Assembly (NCBI GenBank): GCA_965228625.1
Contig: OZ245829.1
Location: 2,418,001-2,482,000, forward strand
Length of the DNA stretch: 64,000 nt
Source of the DNA: UBA2767 sp965228625
GTDB lineage: Bacteria > Pseudomonadota > Alphaproteobacteria > Rhizobiales > Methyloligellaceae
Reading direction: 5' to 3'
The position numbers and the translations under genes are program-made. Positions 41,723-49,856 of this stretch are shown in pieces. Every line of letters starts with the position of its first letter. The stretch's first letter is position 1. Below the pieces are notes generated by a model that did not search any database, was not told the origin of the DNA, and saw only the letters and a program-made list of their open reading frames with translations.

Positions 41723-43291
41723 ATGGCCCCCGTCTTCCGTTCGCGACTGTCTCCAAATCACTTCATTTCGCGCGCCCGTGAGATCGTCAGGCGATTTCGC
41801 CGCGATCGTTCCGGCGCGGTTGCGATGCTTTTCGGCCTGACGTTGATCCCGGTCATCGCATTTTCCGGATATGCCATAGACTACTCCAACGCTTACCGAG
41901 TGCGCGCCAAGCTGCAGAATGCTTTGGACTCCGCGGCGCTTGCCGTGGGTCGTGAAGTCGACGCGGGCACGAACAGTAACGCCGCACGTCAGGTTGGCAG
42001 GGATGTCCTCGCGGCCAATCTCGGGAACGATTTCCCCAGCGACTATTCCGCCAATTTCGAAATTAACGGTACCCTGGTGACCGCGACCGCGGATGTGGAT
42101 GTTCCCACCTACCTTCTGGGCGTCATCGGGCACAACAAATGGGATATCGGCATCACCTCAATTGTGAACGTTTCAAGCGGCACAATCGAGGTTGCATTGG
42201 TTCTCGACAACTCCGGCTCCATGTCCGGGACAAAAATTGCGGATCTTCGAGACGCAGCGAAAGAGCTGACCGAGATTCTGTTCGAGGCGAGGCGCGACAC
42301 CAGCGGCGTCAGCATCGGCCTTGTGCCGTTCGCCGGCGCGGTGAACGTCGGAACCCAGAATGCCAATGCCACCTGGATGGACACGGCCGGTCAGTCCTCG
42401 ATCCACTTCGAGAATCTTGCCCAGAACAACAGGACACGTCTGCAGTTGTTCAATGAAATACGGAATGCGAGCTGGGGCGGCTGCGTCGAAGTCCGCCCGT
42501 CACCGCATGACGTCGACGATTCTGCACCCACCGGGGGCGACTCCCTGTTCGTTCACTATTTCGCACCGGATGAACCGGACCAGAGGGACTCCGGCCGGCA
42601 AAACTACACCAACAACTATCTGGACGACGACGGCGGAGACTGCGGAACGCCGCCGGACGACGAGACCCAGGTGCAGAGGCAGGAAAAAACCTGCAAATAC
42701 AACAACGTCAATGCCAATCTCGACAGTGGCCGGGGCCCGAACTATCGCTGCACGTCACGCCCGATCATGCCGCTCAGTGAGAACGAAGGGGAGATCGTCG
42801 CCGCAATCGAAGGCATGCAGGCCAGCGGCATGACGAACATCCACGATGCGCTGATGTGGGGCTGGCGGGTTCTGTCGCCCGGTGAACCGTTTACCGAGGG
42901 TCGCAGCGAAGATGACGCGGCGAACCGCAAGTTCATGGTGGTCATGACCGACGGCAGGAACACCCATACCGGCCGCAACCACCAGAACCGTTCGGCCTTT
43001 TCCGCCTACGGCTTTTCCAAACACGGACGGCTGCGTTCGCCAACGTCGAGCACCACCAACCTTCGGAACGCCATGAACGACAAGACCGAAACCAGCTGCA
43101 CCAATGCGAAGGCGGACGATATCACGATCTATACCATTGCGGTCGAGGTGACCGACGATGACACCATCGAACTGATGCGGCGCTGCGCGTCCGGTGAAGA
43201 CCGCGCGTTCTCCATCGATAACAGTGACGCCCTGAACGATGTTTTCAAGGCGATTGCGGACGAGATCAACACGCTGCGCATTTCGAGCTGA
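41723..43291 (+). CDS. TadG-like pilus/vWA domain protein, copy 1
   Basis: A 522-residue protein with a basic N-terminus and one membrane helix of TadE/TadG type (RDRSGAVAMLFGLTLIPVIAFSGYA split by the membrane core), then YRVRAKLQNALDSAALAVGRE as in TadG. A von Willebrand A domain starts with the MIDAS motif VLDNSGSMSGTK. A Cys-containing insertion (GGCVEVRPSPHDVDDSAPTG, later CG, CK, CT) interrupts it before MVVMTDGRN. Such proteins are exported and face the periplasm or surface, often linked to Flp pili, but no other tad gene is here. The adjacent downstream gene is a paralogue. Confidence 0.87.
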   Translation: MAPVFRSRLSPNHFISRAREIVRRFRRDRSGAVAMLFGLTLIPVIAFSGYAIDYSNAYRVRAKLQNALDSAALAVGREVDAGTNSNAARQVGRDVLAANLGNDFPSDYSANFEINGTLVTATADVDVPTYLLGVIGHNKWDIGITSIVNVSSGTIEVALVLDNSGSMSGTKIADLRDAAKELTEILFEARRDTSGVSIGLVPFAGAVNVGTQNANATWMDTAGQSSIHFENLAQNNRTRLQLFNEIRNASWGGCVEVRPSPHDVDDSAPTGGDSLFVHYFAPDEPDQRDSGRQNYTNNYLDDDGGDCGTPPDDETQVQRQEKTCKYNNVNANLDSGRGPNYRCTSRPIMPLSENEGEIVAAIEGMQASGMTNIHDALMWGWRVLSPGEPFTEGRSEDDAANRKFMVVMTDGRNTHTGRNHQNRSAFSAYGFSKHGRLRSPTSSTTNLRNAMNDKTETSCTNAKADDITIYTIAVEVTDDDTIELMRRCASGEDRAFSIDNSDALNDVFKAIADEINTLRISS

Positions 43292-43364
43292 TCACGGTTC
43301 AAATCACGGCCGGCGGTTCCAATCAGCACCGATCGATGACCGTCGACCGGGGAGGCTCGCTGAT

Positions 43365-44924
43365 ATGGCATATGCAGGCAAAACCGGTCCGAGGCGCCGT
43401 CGCGCCAATGCGATGCCGTACCTCGTCCGGTTCATGCGGGACCAGGCCGGCGCGACCGCGCTGTTGTTCGGATTGACGCTGGTCCCGATTGTCGGCTTTG
43501 CCGGTGCGGCGGTGGACTACGCCAACGCCTACCGGGTCCGCTCGGAACTCCAGAACGCGCTGGACGCGGCCGCGCTTGCGGCGGCGCGTGAGATGGATGC
43601 GAGCGACAATGAGAGCGCCGCCCGGCAGGCAGGCGACGAAGTGCTTCAGACCAATCTCGGTGCGGGGTTTCCCGCCGGAGTGTCGGCGACATTCACCATC
43701 ACCGACAGTGTCGTCACGGCAACCGCCGACATACCCGTGAACACTTATCTTCTCGGTGTCATCGGCTTTGATACGATCGACGTGGGCACGAAGAGCGTCG
43801 TGAATATCGCCGGCGGAACGTACGAGGTTGCGCTTGTTCTGGACAATTCGGGTTCGATGGCCGGAACCAAGATCAGCGACCTGAAGGACGCCGCGGGCAA
43901 TCTGGTCAATGTGCTGTTCGCAGGCCAGTCGACTTCGGACCATGTGAAGATCGGGCTGGTTCCGTTCGCGGCGACCGTGAACGTCGGGACCCAGCATGCC
44001 GGCGCATCCTGGATGGATCAGACGGGCCAGTCGTCCATTCACAAGGAGCACTTCGACACCAATGTCACGCGTTGGGACCGTTTCAGCGCGTTGAGCAATG
44101 TTGGCTGGGAGGGATGCGTCGAAGTCCGGCCGCCCCCGCATGACGTGCAGGACACGCCCCCGACGGGCGGGGACTCGCTTTTCGTTCCGCTGTTCGCGCC
44201 CGACGAGCCGGACACAAGCGGGACCTACAAGAACAACTACATCGACGATGACGACGGTAGCTGTCCGGCCTCCGTGAGTGGGGGTTCGAACGAGCAGCGC
44301 CAAAGCCGCAGCTGCAAATATGATGGCGAGAACGCCGATACGGGCCTTGCCTTCGGAACGCGCCGCGGACCCAACCATCTTTGTGACAGCGAGCCGCTGC
44401 AGGTGCTGACCGACACCTCGTCGCAGATCCTGTCCGCGATCAATGCGATGGAAGCGTATGGCGGCACCAACATCCACGAAGCCCTGATGTGGGGTTGGCG
44501 CCTGCTTTCGCCGGACGAACCCTTTACCGAAGGCACCGCCTACGAGCAGGAGAACCACACAAAGATCATCATTCTCATGTCCGATGGCCAGAACTGGCAC
44601 GGCTCGCTCGGCACCCACAATGAAAGCTGGTTCTCGGCTTATGGCTACCACGCGCAGAACCGGTTGGATTCCCCCGACGGCTCGACCGAGACGCTGCGCG
44701 CCACCATGAACGCTAGAACCGCACAGGCGTGTGAAAACGCCAAGGGCGCCGGGGTCGTCATCTATGCGCTGGCGCTGGAAATCTCCGACGAAACGACCGA
44801 GGACATGCTGCGCGACTGCGCAAGCGGCTCGGGGAAGTTCTTCACGCTGGAGAACAGCGACGCGCTGGACGACGTGTTCCAGGCCATCGCCGAGGAGATT
44901 TCGAAGCTCCGCATCACGAGCTAG
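43365..44924 (+). CDS. TadG-like pilus/vWA domain protein, copy 2
   Basis: A 519-residue paralogue of the preceding gene, 73 bp downstream. Domain order and even details are shared: TadG-like helix (ALLFGLTLVPIVGFAGAAVD), YRVRSELQNALDAAALAAARE, MIDAS LVLDNSGSMAGTK, insertion with WEGCVEVRPPPHDVQDTPPT and GGDSLFVP, then ALMWGWRLLSPDEPFTEG and IILMSDGQNWH. The ATG at 43365 has GGAGG upstream; the frame runs back to 43239, but the upstream part is antisense-like. Same inferred location and unknown role. Confidence 0.87.
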   Translation: MAYAGKTGPRRRRANAMPYLVRFMRDQAGATALLFGLTLVPIVGFAGAAVDYANAYRVRSELQNALDAAALAAAREMDASDNESAARQAGDEVLQTNLGAGFPAGVSATFTITDSVVTATADIPVNTYLLGVIGFDTIDVGTKSVVNIAGGTYEVALVLDNSGSMAGTKISDLKDAAGNLVNVLFAGQSTSDHVKIGLVPFAATVNVGTQHAGASWMDQTGQSSIHKEHFDTNVTRWDRFSALSNVGWEGCVEVRPPPHDVQDTPPTGGDSLFVPLFAPDEPDTSGTYKNNYIDDDDGSCPASVSGGSNEQRQSRSCKYDGENADTGLAFGTRRGPNHLCDSEPLQVLTDTSSQILSAINAMEAYGGTNIHEALMWGWRLLSPDEPFTEGTAYEQENHTKIIILMSDGQNWHGSLGTHNESWFSAYGYHAQNRLDSPDGSTETLRATMNARTAQACENAKGAGVVIYALALEISDETTEDMLRDCASGSGKFFTLENSDALDDVFQAIAEEISKLRITS

Positions 44925-44935
44925 CAGCGTGGACC

Positions 44936-45232
44936 CTAGCTCTCCTCGTTGAACCCGGCCTCCACCAGCGACAGGAGCTCGCTCAGCGCGTCCTCCGCCT
45001 CCGGTCCGCTGGTCTCGATCAGGATCGTGCTGCCCTTGCAGGCCGCCAGCATCATCAGCCCCATGATCGAACTGCCGAGCACCGTCTGCCCGTCATGGGT
45101 GACCTTGATGTCCGCATTGAAGCACTCCGCGCATTTGACGAACTGCGCCGAGGCGCGCGCATGCAGCCCCTTTTGATTCGGGATGACGACCTCGCCCGAC
45201 AGAACCAGCACCGCCTCGCTCTCCCCCGCCAT
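44936..45232 (-). CDS. ptsH: HPr family phosphocarrier protein
   Basis: A phosphoryl-transfer protein of about 98 residues with the active His in GLHARASAQFVK and the HprK-target Ser in LGSSIMGLMMLAA. Encoded after an EIIA of mannose type and near hprK, with no sugar permease, so it belongs to a regulatory PTS. The start is uncertain: ATG 45232 (MAGESEAV) fits the usual length, while ATG 45250 would overlap the EIIA stop by 11 bp. Ends 11 bp from the convergent vWA gene. Confidence 0.93.
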   Translation of the reverse strand: MAGESEAVLVLSGEVVIPNQKGLHARASAQFVKCAECFNADIKVTHDGQTVLGSSIMGLMMLAACKGSTILIETSGPEAEDALSELLSLVEAGFNEES

Positions 45233-45239
45233 CTTGCAG

Positions 45240-45641
45240 CTATCTCTCATTCAGGATCTGGCTTGCGACGGAGATGTATTTTTTGCCGGCTTCCTGTGCC
45301 TGCATGATCGCGTCTTCCAGATCGACGTCGCCACGGATGCTGGCGAGCTTGATGAGCATGGGCAGATTGACCCCGGCGATGACCTCGACCCTCGCCTGCT
45401 CCATAACCGAAATGGCAAGGTTGGACGGTGTCCCACCGAACATGTCGGTAAGCAGCAACGTTCCTTTTCCGCTGTTGACCTCTTCGACGGCCTTCACGAT
45501 CTCCTCGCGGCGCGCTTCAATATCATCGTTCGGGCTGATGGATACGGCGATTAGCTGCTCCTGGGGCCCGTGAACATACTCCAAAGCGTCGCGAAACTCA
45601 TGCGCCAGCCGGCCATGTGTGACGATCACCAACCCGATCAT
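45240..45641 (-). CDS. PTS EIIA component, mannose/fructose type
   Basis: A 133-residue EIIA-Man domain protein with the phosphorylatable His in MIGLVIVTHGRLAHEF, and LLLTDMFGGTPSN. No IIB, IIC or IID sugar-transport component is nearby, so it is probably regulatory, as in Rhizobiales where it works with HPr and HprK. ATG 45641 has GGAGG nine bases upstream, preferred over a TTG three codons earlier. Its stop overlaps or abuts the HPr start. Confidence 0.93.
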   Translation of the reverse strand: MIGLVIVTHGRLAHEFRDALEYVHGPQEQLIAVSISPNDDIEARREEIVKAVEEVNSGKGTLLLTDMFGGTPSNLAISVMEQARVEVIAGVNLPMLIKLASIRGDVDLEDAIMQAQEAGKKYISVASQILNER

Positions 45642-45778
45642 ATACTGCAACCTCCACGCGAAATCGGAGCGCTGCGGATGTCGCCGCAGTCTCCAACCGA
45701 TGAACCTTCAACTTTGTCGCCGCACGATTGCGAGCGCAAGAGGCGAAGACGGAAGAACTTCCCGACCGCAACCATTCT

Positions 45779-46249
45779 TCACAGACCGCCTGTCAATGCC
45801 AGCTTCAGCTTGACGGGACAGGACGCCTCATGCGGGTCGAGGCGCAGCACCGGAACCGGGACACCGAGAAACTCTTCTCGAGGCGGTGGTTCCGGCGGCA
45901 TTCGCGGTACGTCCTTCGCATCCACGAGATCGACGATCACGGACAATTGCGCACCGCTTCGGTAATCCATCGTGACAATGCCGATGCCGCGCACCTCCAG
46001 TCGTCCGGCAATCGTCTCCGGAGCGCGCGCAAAGAGGACTTCGCCCTTTTTCGAAATCAGCACCTGATCATCGCTTACGAGCCACGCCACGTCTTCCGGT
46101 TGCAAGCCGCGGCGGAACGCGGAAACGAAACGAAGCGCGAGATCCGACTTTCCCGATCCAGGCGCACCTCTGAGCAGGGCCGCGCGGCCGGCGATTGCGA
46201 CGCATGTGCCGTGAACGCGCAGTTCATCGCGCGGCGCATTCGCCGGCAC
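45779..46249 (-). CDS. hprK: HPr kinase/phosphorylase, short alphaproteobacterial form
   Basis: Phosphorylates HPr on the regulatory serine. The 156-residue protein contains only the C-terminal catalytic domain: VHGTCVAIAG, Walker A LRGAPGSGKSDLALRF, LVSDDQVLI and the signature region IAGRLEVRGIGIVTMDY. Firmicute HprK is about twice as long; the short form is normal in Alphaproteobacteria. The start is taken as GTG 46249 (PANAPRDELRVHG), just after the chvG stop with AAGGA upstream; longer readings lie inside chvG. Follows chvG-chvI and precedes EIIA and HPr. Confidence 0.9.
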   Translation of the reverse strand: MPANAPRDELRVHGTCVAIAGRAALLRGAPGSGKSDLALRFVSAFRRGLQPEDVAWLVSDDQVLISKKGEVLFARAPETIAGRLEVRGIGIVTMDYRSGAQLSVIVDLVDAKDVPRMPPEPPPREEFLGVPVPVLRLDPHEASCPVKLKLALTGGL

Positions 46250-46253
46250 CTGA

Positions 46254-48065
46254 TCAGGTCCTTGAAGTGGAGGCGGCGGGCAGACGGATAACGAAGCGCG
46301 CACCCGCGCTCTTTTTGGATGATCGCGCCCTGCGCCGGCCGGTCGTCGGAAGCGGGCGGTTCTCTGCCCAGATCTTCCCGCCATGGGCGATCACGATCTG
46401 CTGCGAGATATTGAGGCCAAGACCCGAGTTCTTGCCGAAAGCGTCCTCGCCCGGCCGGTCGGTGTAGAAACGGTCGAATATCTTCGCCAGATTGTCACTC
46501 GGGATGCCGGGCCCTTCGTCCTCAACCACAATCTCGACCTCGCCGCCGACGCGTCGCACCGACACCGTGATCTTGCCCCGTTTCGGCGAAAACGACGCGG
46601 CATTGTCCAGCAGGTTCGTTATGACCTGGCCAAGCCGGATGTCGTGACCCAGAACGACGTATCTGTCCGGATCGCGATTGTCGCGTTCAGGCACCTCGAC
46701 GACGATGTTCGGAACCCCGCCCCGGCGGGACTGCGCGAAGGTCGGAACCACGGTGTTCAGCATTTTCGCGACATCAACCGGTTCGGCGTCCTCGCGCGTC
46801 AGTTCCGCGTCGAGGCGCGAGGCGTCGGAAATGTCGGTAATCAGGCGGTCGAGACGGCGCACGTCGTCGTCGATGACCTCCATAAGACGCTCACGCGACT
46901 CTTTCGTCTTGACGCGCGGCAGGGTCTCCGCGGCGCTCCGCAGCGACGTCAGCGGATTCTTGAGCTCGTGCGCAACATCCGCGGCAAAGCTCTCGATGGC
47001 GTCCATTCGGCGATAGAGAGCAGCCGTCATGTCGCGCAGTGCGCCGGAAAGGTGCCCGATTTCATCGGACCTGTAGGTGTAGTCGGGTATTTCGGCGCGC
47101 GCCTTGATGCGTCGGCGAACGCGCTCCGCCGAGTTGGACAGATCGCGGATCGGACCGGCGATGGTATGCGCGAGCAGAACCGACAGAAGCATCGTCACCG
47201 CCGCCGCGTACAGCCCCATGCGAACGATCTCCCAGCGCTCGCTGGCGACAATGTTGTCGATGTCGCCGCCACGGGTCGACAGCAGCAGGACTCCGAGAAC
47301 GGCGCGGACCGGTTGAATGGGAACCGCCACCGACACGATCAGTTCGCCGCGGTCGTTCGCACGGACGATCGGCACCGAAACGCCGGTCAGCGCGGAGGCC
47401 ACCTCGGTGATGTCCTTGCCGTTGATGCTTGCATCCTCAATGGACGGCGGAAGGTTTTGCGGCCAGAGCCATTGTGAAACGCGCCGCCAGTACTTGGTGA
47501 AAACGTCGGGCTTCTGCTCGTTCAGGGGCGGCAGGTCGTAGCGCAGGATCTGCCCGCGCGAATACAGCGTCTCGGAGTCGAGAATGAGCGCACCACTGCG
47601 ATCGTAGATCCGCGCGCGGGTCCGCGTCGGCCTGACCAGGTCGCGCAGCTCGGGCGCGGCGCGTTCGGGATTGATCGAAAACTCCAGGGAACCGAGACCC
47701 TGGTCGAGCTGCGTAACCCCTGCCGGCAGCGGGTTGGCCTGGCCGCCCGGTTCGATGTCAAGCGCCACGCGCTCGGTATCGATCGCCGCCGACGCGCCGA
47801 TGGCGCTGGCGATGATCTCGCCTTGCGTCAACAGGCTTTGCACCTTGGCCTCGATAAGTCCGGCGCGGAACTGGTTCAGGAAGAGGATGCCGGAAACCAG
47901 GATGCCGAACCCGAACAGGTTCAGCATGACGATGCGCTGGGTCAGGCTGGCGAAGGGGAATCCGGACTCGACCTTCTGCGCCAGTCGCCGAAGCCAGTCG
48001 AGCGGCAGCCGCAGGATACGCTTGGTGCCTGAGAACGTTACGGACCGGTTTGTTTCAACGGCCAT
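46254..48065 (-). CDS. chvG: two-component sensor histidine kinase ChvG (ExoS)
   Basis: A 603-residue membrane sensor with two transmembrane helices flanking a periplasmic domain of about 250 residues, a HAMP domain, HisKA with AADVAHELKNPLTSLRSA, and HATPase_c (NLLDNAASFSPKRG, DEGPGIPSDN, GLGLNISQQIV). With ChvI it senses acid and envelope stress in Rhizobiales and controls exopolysaccharide, motility and host-association genes. Synteny with chvI, hprK, EIIA, HPr and pckA fits this assignment. Fifteen bases separate it from chvI. Confidence 0.95.
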   Translation of the reverse strand: MAVETNRSVTFSGTKRILRLPLDWLRRLAQKVESGFPFASLTQRIVMLNLFGFGILVSGILFLNQFRAGLIEAKVQSLLTQGEIIASAIGASAAIDTERVALDIEPGGQANPLPAGVTQLDQGLGSLEFSINPERAAPELRDLVRPTRTRARIYDRSGALILDSETLYSRGQILRYDLPPLNEQKPDVFTKYWRRVSQWLWPQNLPPSIEDASINGKDITEVASALTGVSVPIVRANDRGELIVSVAVPIQPVRAVLGVLLLSTRGGDIDNIVASERWEIVRMGLYAAAVTMLLSVLLAHTIAGPIRDLSNSAERVRRRIKARAEIPDYTYRSDEIGHLSGALRDMTAALYRRMDAIESFAADVAHELKNPLTSLRSAAETLPRVKTKESRERLMEVIDDDVRRLDRLITDISDASRLDAELTREDAEPVDVAKMLNTVVPTFAQSRRGGVPNIVVEVPERDNRDPDRYVVLGHDIRLGQVITNLLDNAASFSPKRGKITVSVRRVGGEVEIVVEDEGPGIPSDNLAKIFDRFYTDRPGEDAFGKNSGLGLNISQQIVIAHGGKIWAENRPLPTTGRRRARSSKKSAGARFVIRLPAASTSRT

Positions 48066-48080
48066 CGCCGGGTGTGCTCA

Positions 48081-48779
48081 TCAGCATTCTTTGAACCGAT
48101 AGCCCACACCATAGAGCGTTTCGATCACGTCGAACTTGTCGTCCGCGTGCTTGAATTTCTTGCGAAGCCGTTTGATGTGGCTGTCGATCGTCCGATCATC
48201 AACATAGACCTGATCGTCATATGCTGCATCCATCAACGCATCACGGCTTTTCACCACCCCGGGCCTTTGCGCCAGGGCCTGCAGGATGAGAAATTCGGTG
48301 ACGGTCAACGTCACCTGTTTGCCGTCCCACTCGCACGTGTGGCGTTCCGAATCCAGTTTCAGCTTGCCGCGCTCGAGCACCTTGGCCGAGTTCTCGGGCA
48401 CGGCCGAAGCCTCGCGCGGTTGCGCGCGCCGCAGAACCGCCTTGACCCGCTCTACGAGCAGACGTTGCGAAAACGGTTTGCGGATGTAGTCGTCGGCGCC
48501 CATTTTCAGGCCGAACAGCTCATCGATCTCCTCATCCTTGGAGGTGAGGAAGATCACCGGCATCTCGGTCTTCTGGCGCAGGCGGCGCAGCAATTCCATG
48601 CCGTCCATGCGCGGCATCTTGATATCAAGGATCGCAAGATCCGGCGGATTGCCGGTCAGTCCATCGAGGGCGGACGACCCGTCATTGTATGTCTGGGTGG
48701 CATAGCCTTCCGACTCCAGCGCCATGCGCAATGAAGTCAGGATATTCCGATCGTCGTCGACTAATGCAATTGTCGGCAT
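48081..48779 (-). CDS. chvI: two-component response regulator ChvI
   Basis: A 232-residue OmpR/PhoB-type regulator. The receiver domain has the acidic pair in IALVDDDRNI, phospho-acceptor Asp in LAILDIKMPRMDG, and Lys in FLTSKDEE. The winged-helix domain ends in KKFKHADDKFDVIETLYGVGYRF, as in ChvI. First gene of the minus-strand block chvI-chvG-hprK-EIIA-HPr. Confidence 0.96.
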   Translation of the reverse strand: MPTIALVDDDRNILTSLRMALESEGYATQTYNDGSSALDGLTGNPPDLAILDIKMPRMDGMELLRRLRQKTEMPVIFLTSKDEEIDELFGLKMGADDYIRKPFSQRLLVERVKAVLRRAQPREASAVPENSAKVLERGKLKLDSERHTCEWDGKQVTLTVTEFLILQALAQRPGVVKSRDALMDAAYDDQVYVDDRTIDSHIKRLRKKFKHADDKFDVIETLYGVGYRFKEC

Positions 48780-48897
48780 TTGCTAATCCCTCGCGGTAGA
48801 CACCAGCCCCCCGCGGCGGTCTATGGTCGTAAATTGGGCAAATTGTGGCACGATATGTACCGCCTTCCGCCGCCAAATGATACCGGCAATCAACATT

Positions 48898-49647
48898 ATG
48901 GCAAACCTCACCAAGATGACAGTCCCTCAAGAAAAAGAGAGCATTTCCGCCGAAGAGTGGTCCCGGGCCATCATGCGCCGGGCGCTCAAGGCGTCGCTGG
49001 CGACCCTGAACCGGAATACCGGGACGCCCTACGCATCGCTCATCACCGTCGCGTGCCTCCCGGACAATGCGCCGTTAACCCTCATTTCCACCCTCGCCGA
49101 GCATACCAAGAACATCGAGCACGATCCCCGCGCATCCATACTGTTCGACGAAACGGACGGTCATGGCGACCCGCTTGCCGGGGCGCGCGTCAGCGTCTTC
49201 GGTACGCTTGAGAAGATCGAACCGCCGGCGGCGCGGCAAAGGTTTCTCAGCCGGCACCCCTCGGCGGAAACCTATGTGGATTTCGCCGATTTCAATTTCT
49301 ACGCCCTCAACATGCAGGGCGCGCATTTCGTCGGCGGATTCGGCCGCATCACCGACATCGCCGCGGACGGTCTGAAGACGGATATCTCCGACGCCGACAA
49401 GCTCATCGGCGCGGAGCCGGATATCGTTTCGCACATGAACGAGGACCACGCGGATGCGGTCGAGCTCTACGCCACCAAATTGCTCGGCGCGGAGCCGGGA
49501 GCGTGGCGCTTTGTCTCGTGCGATCCGGAAGGTTGCGACCTCGTCTGCGGCGAGTCGGGCCTGCGGCTGGATTTTCCCCGCCGCGTCACAACGCCGCAAC
49601 AACTCCGCAAGACCCTTGCCGAACTCGCGCGGACGGCCCGCGGTTAA
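48898..49647 (+). CDS. HugZ-like pyridoxamine 5'-phosphate oxidase family protein (DUF2470)
   Basis: A 249-residue split-barrel FMN/heme-type protein. The N-terminal two thirds form a PNPOx-like barrel (ALKASLATLNRNTGTPYASL, LISTLAEHTKNIEHDPRASIL, DFNFYALNMQGAHFVGGFGRI). The C-terminal DUF2470 domain has HMNEDHADAVELYA, which in HugZ-type heme oxygenases helps bind heme. It may act on heme or flavin; the reaction is not shown. The start is uncertain: ATGs at 48877, 48898 and 48916 are in frame and none has a clear ribosome-binding site. It is divergent from chvI and upstream of pckA. Confidence 0.85.
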   Translation: MANLTKMTVPQEKESISAEEWSRAIMRRALKASLATLNRNTGTPYASLITVACLPDNAPLTLISTLAEHTKNIEHDPRASILFDETDGHGDPLAGARVSVFGTLEKIEPPAARQRFLSRHPSAETYVDFADFNFYALNMQGAHFVGGFGRITDIAADGLKTDISDADKLIGAEPDIVSHMNEDHADAVELYATKLLGAEPGAWRFVSCDPEGCDLVCGESGLRLDFPRRVTTPQQLRKTLAELARTARG

Positions 49648-49856
49648 CCACCGTAATGAACAAAGTCAAATAATTGTCAGAAAACCGGTTGATTCAATCG
49701 GCCAAATGGTGACGATTGCAGCCTCATCCGTTCAAGTCGCTTGCCGGATCGAAAAGCGCCCATTAAGAAGCGCACCTCGAAGGCAGCCGGCGGGTAGATG
49801 CGCAGAAATGCAACTGGCGGATGCGAGACACAGGGCTTGTGTAGGGAGTGGACGCA

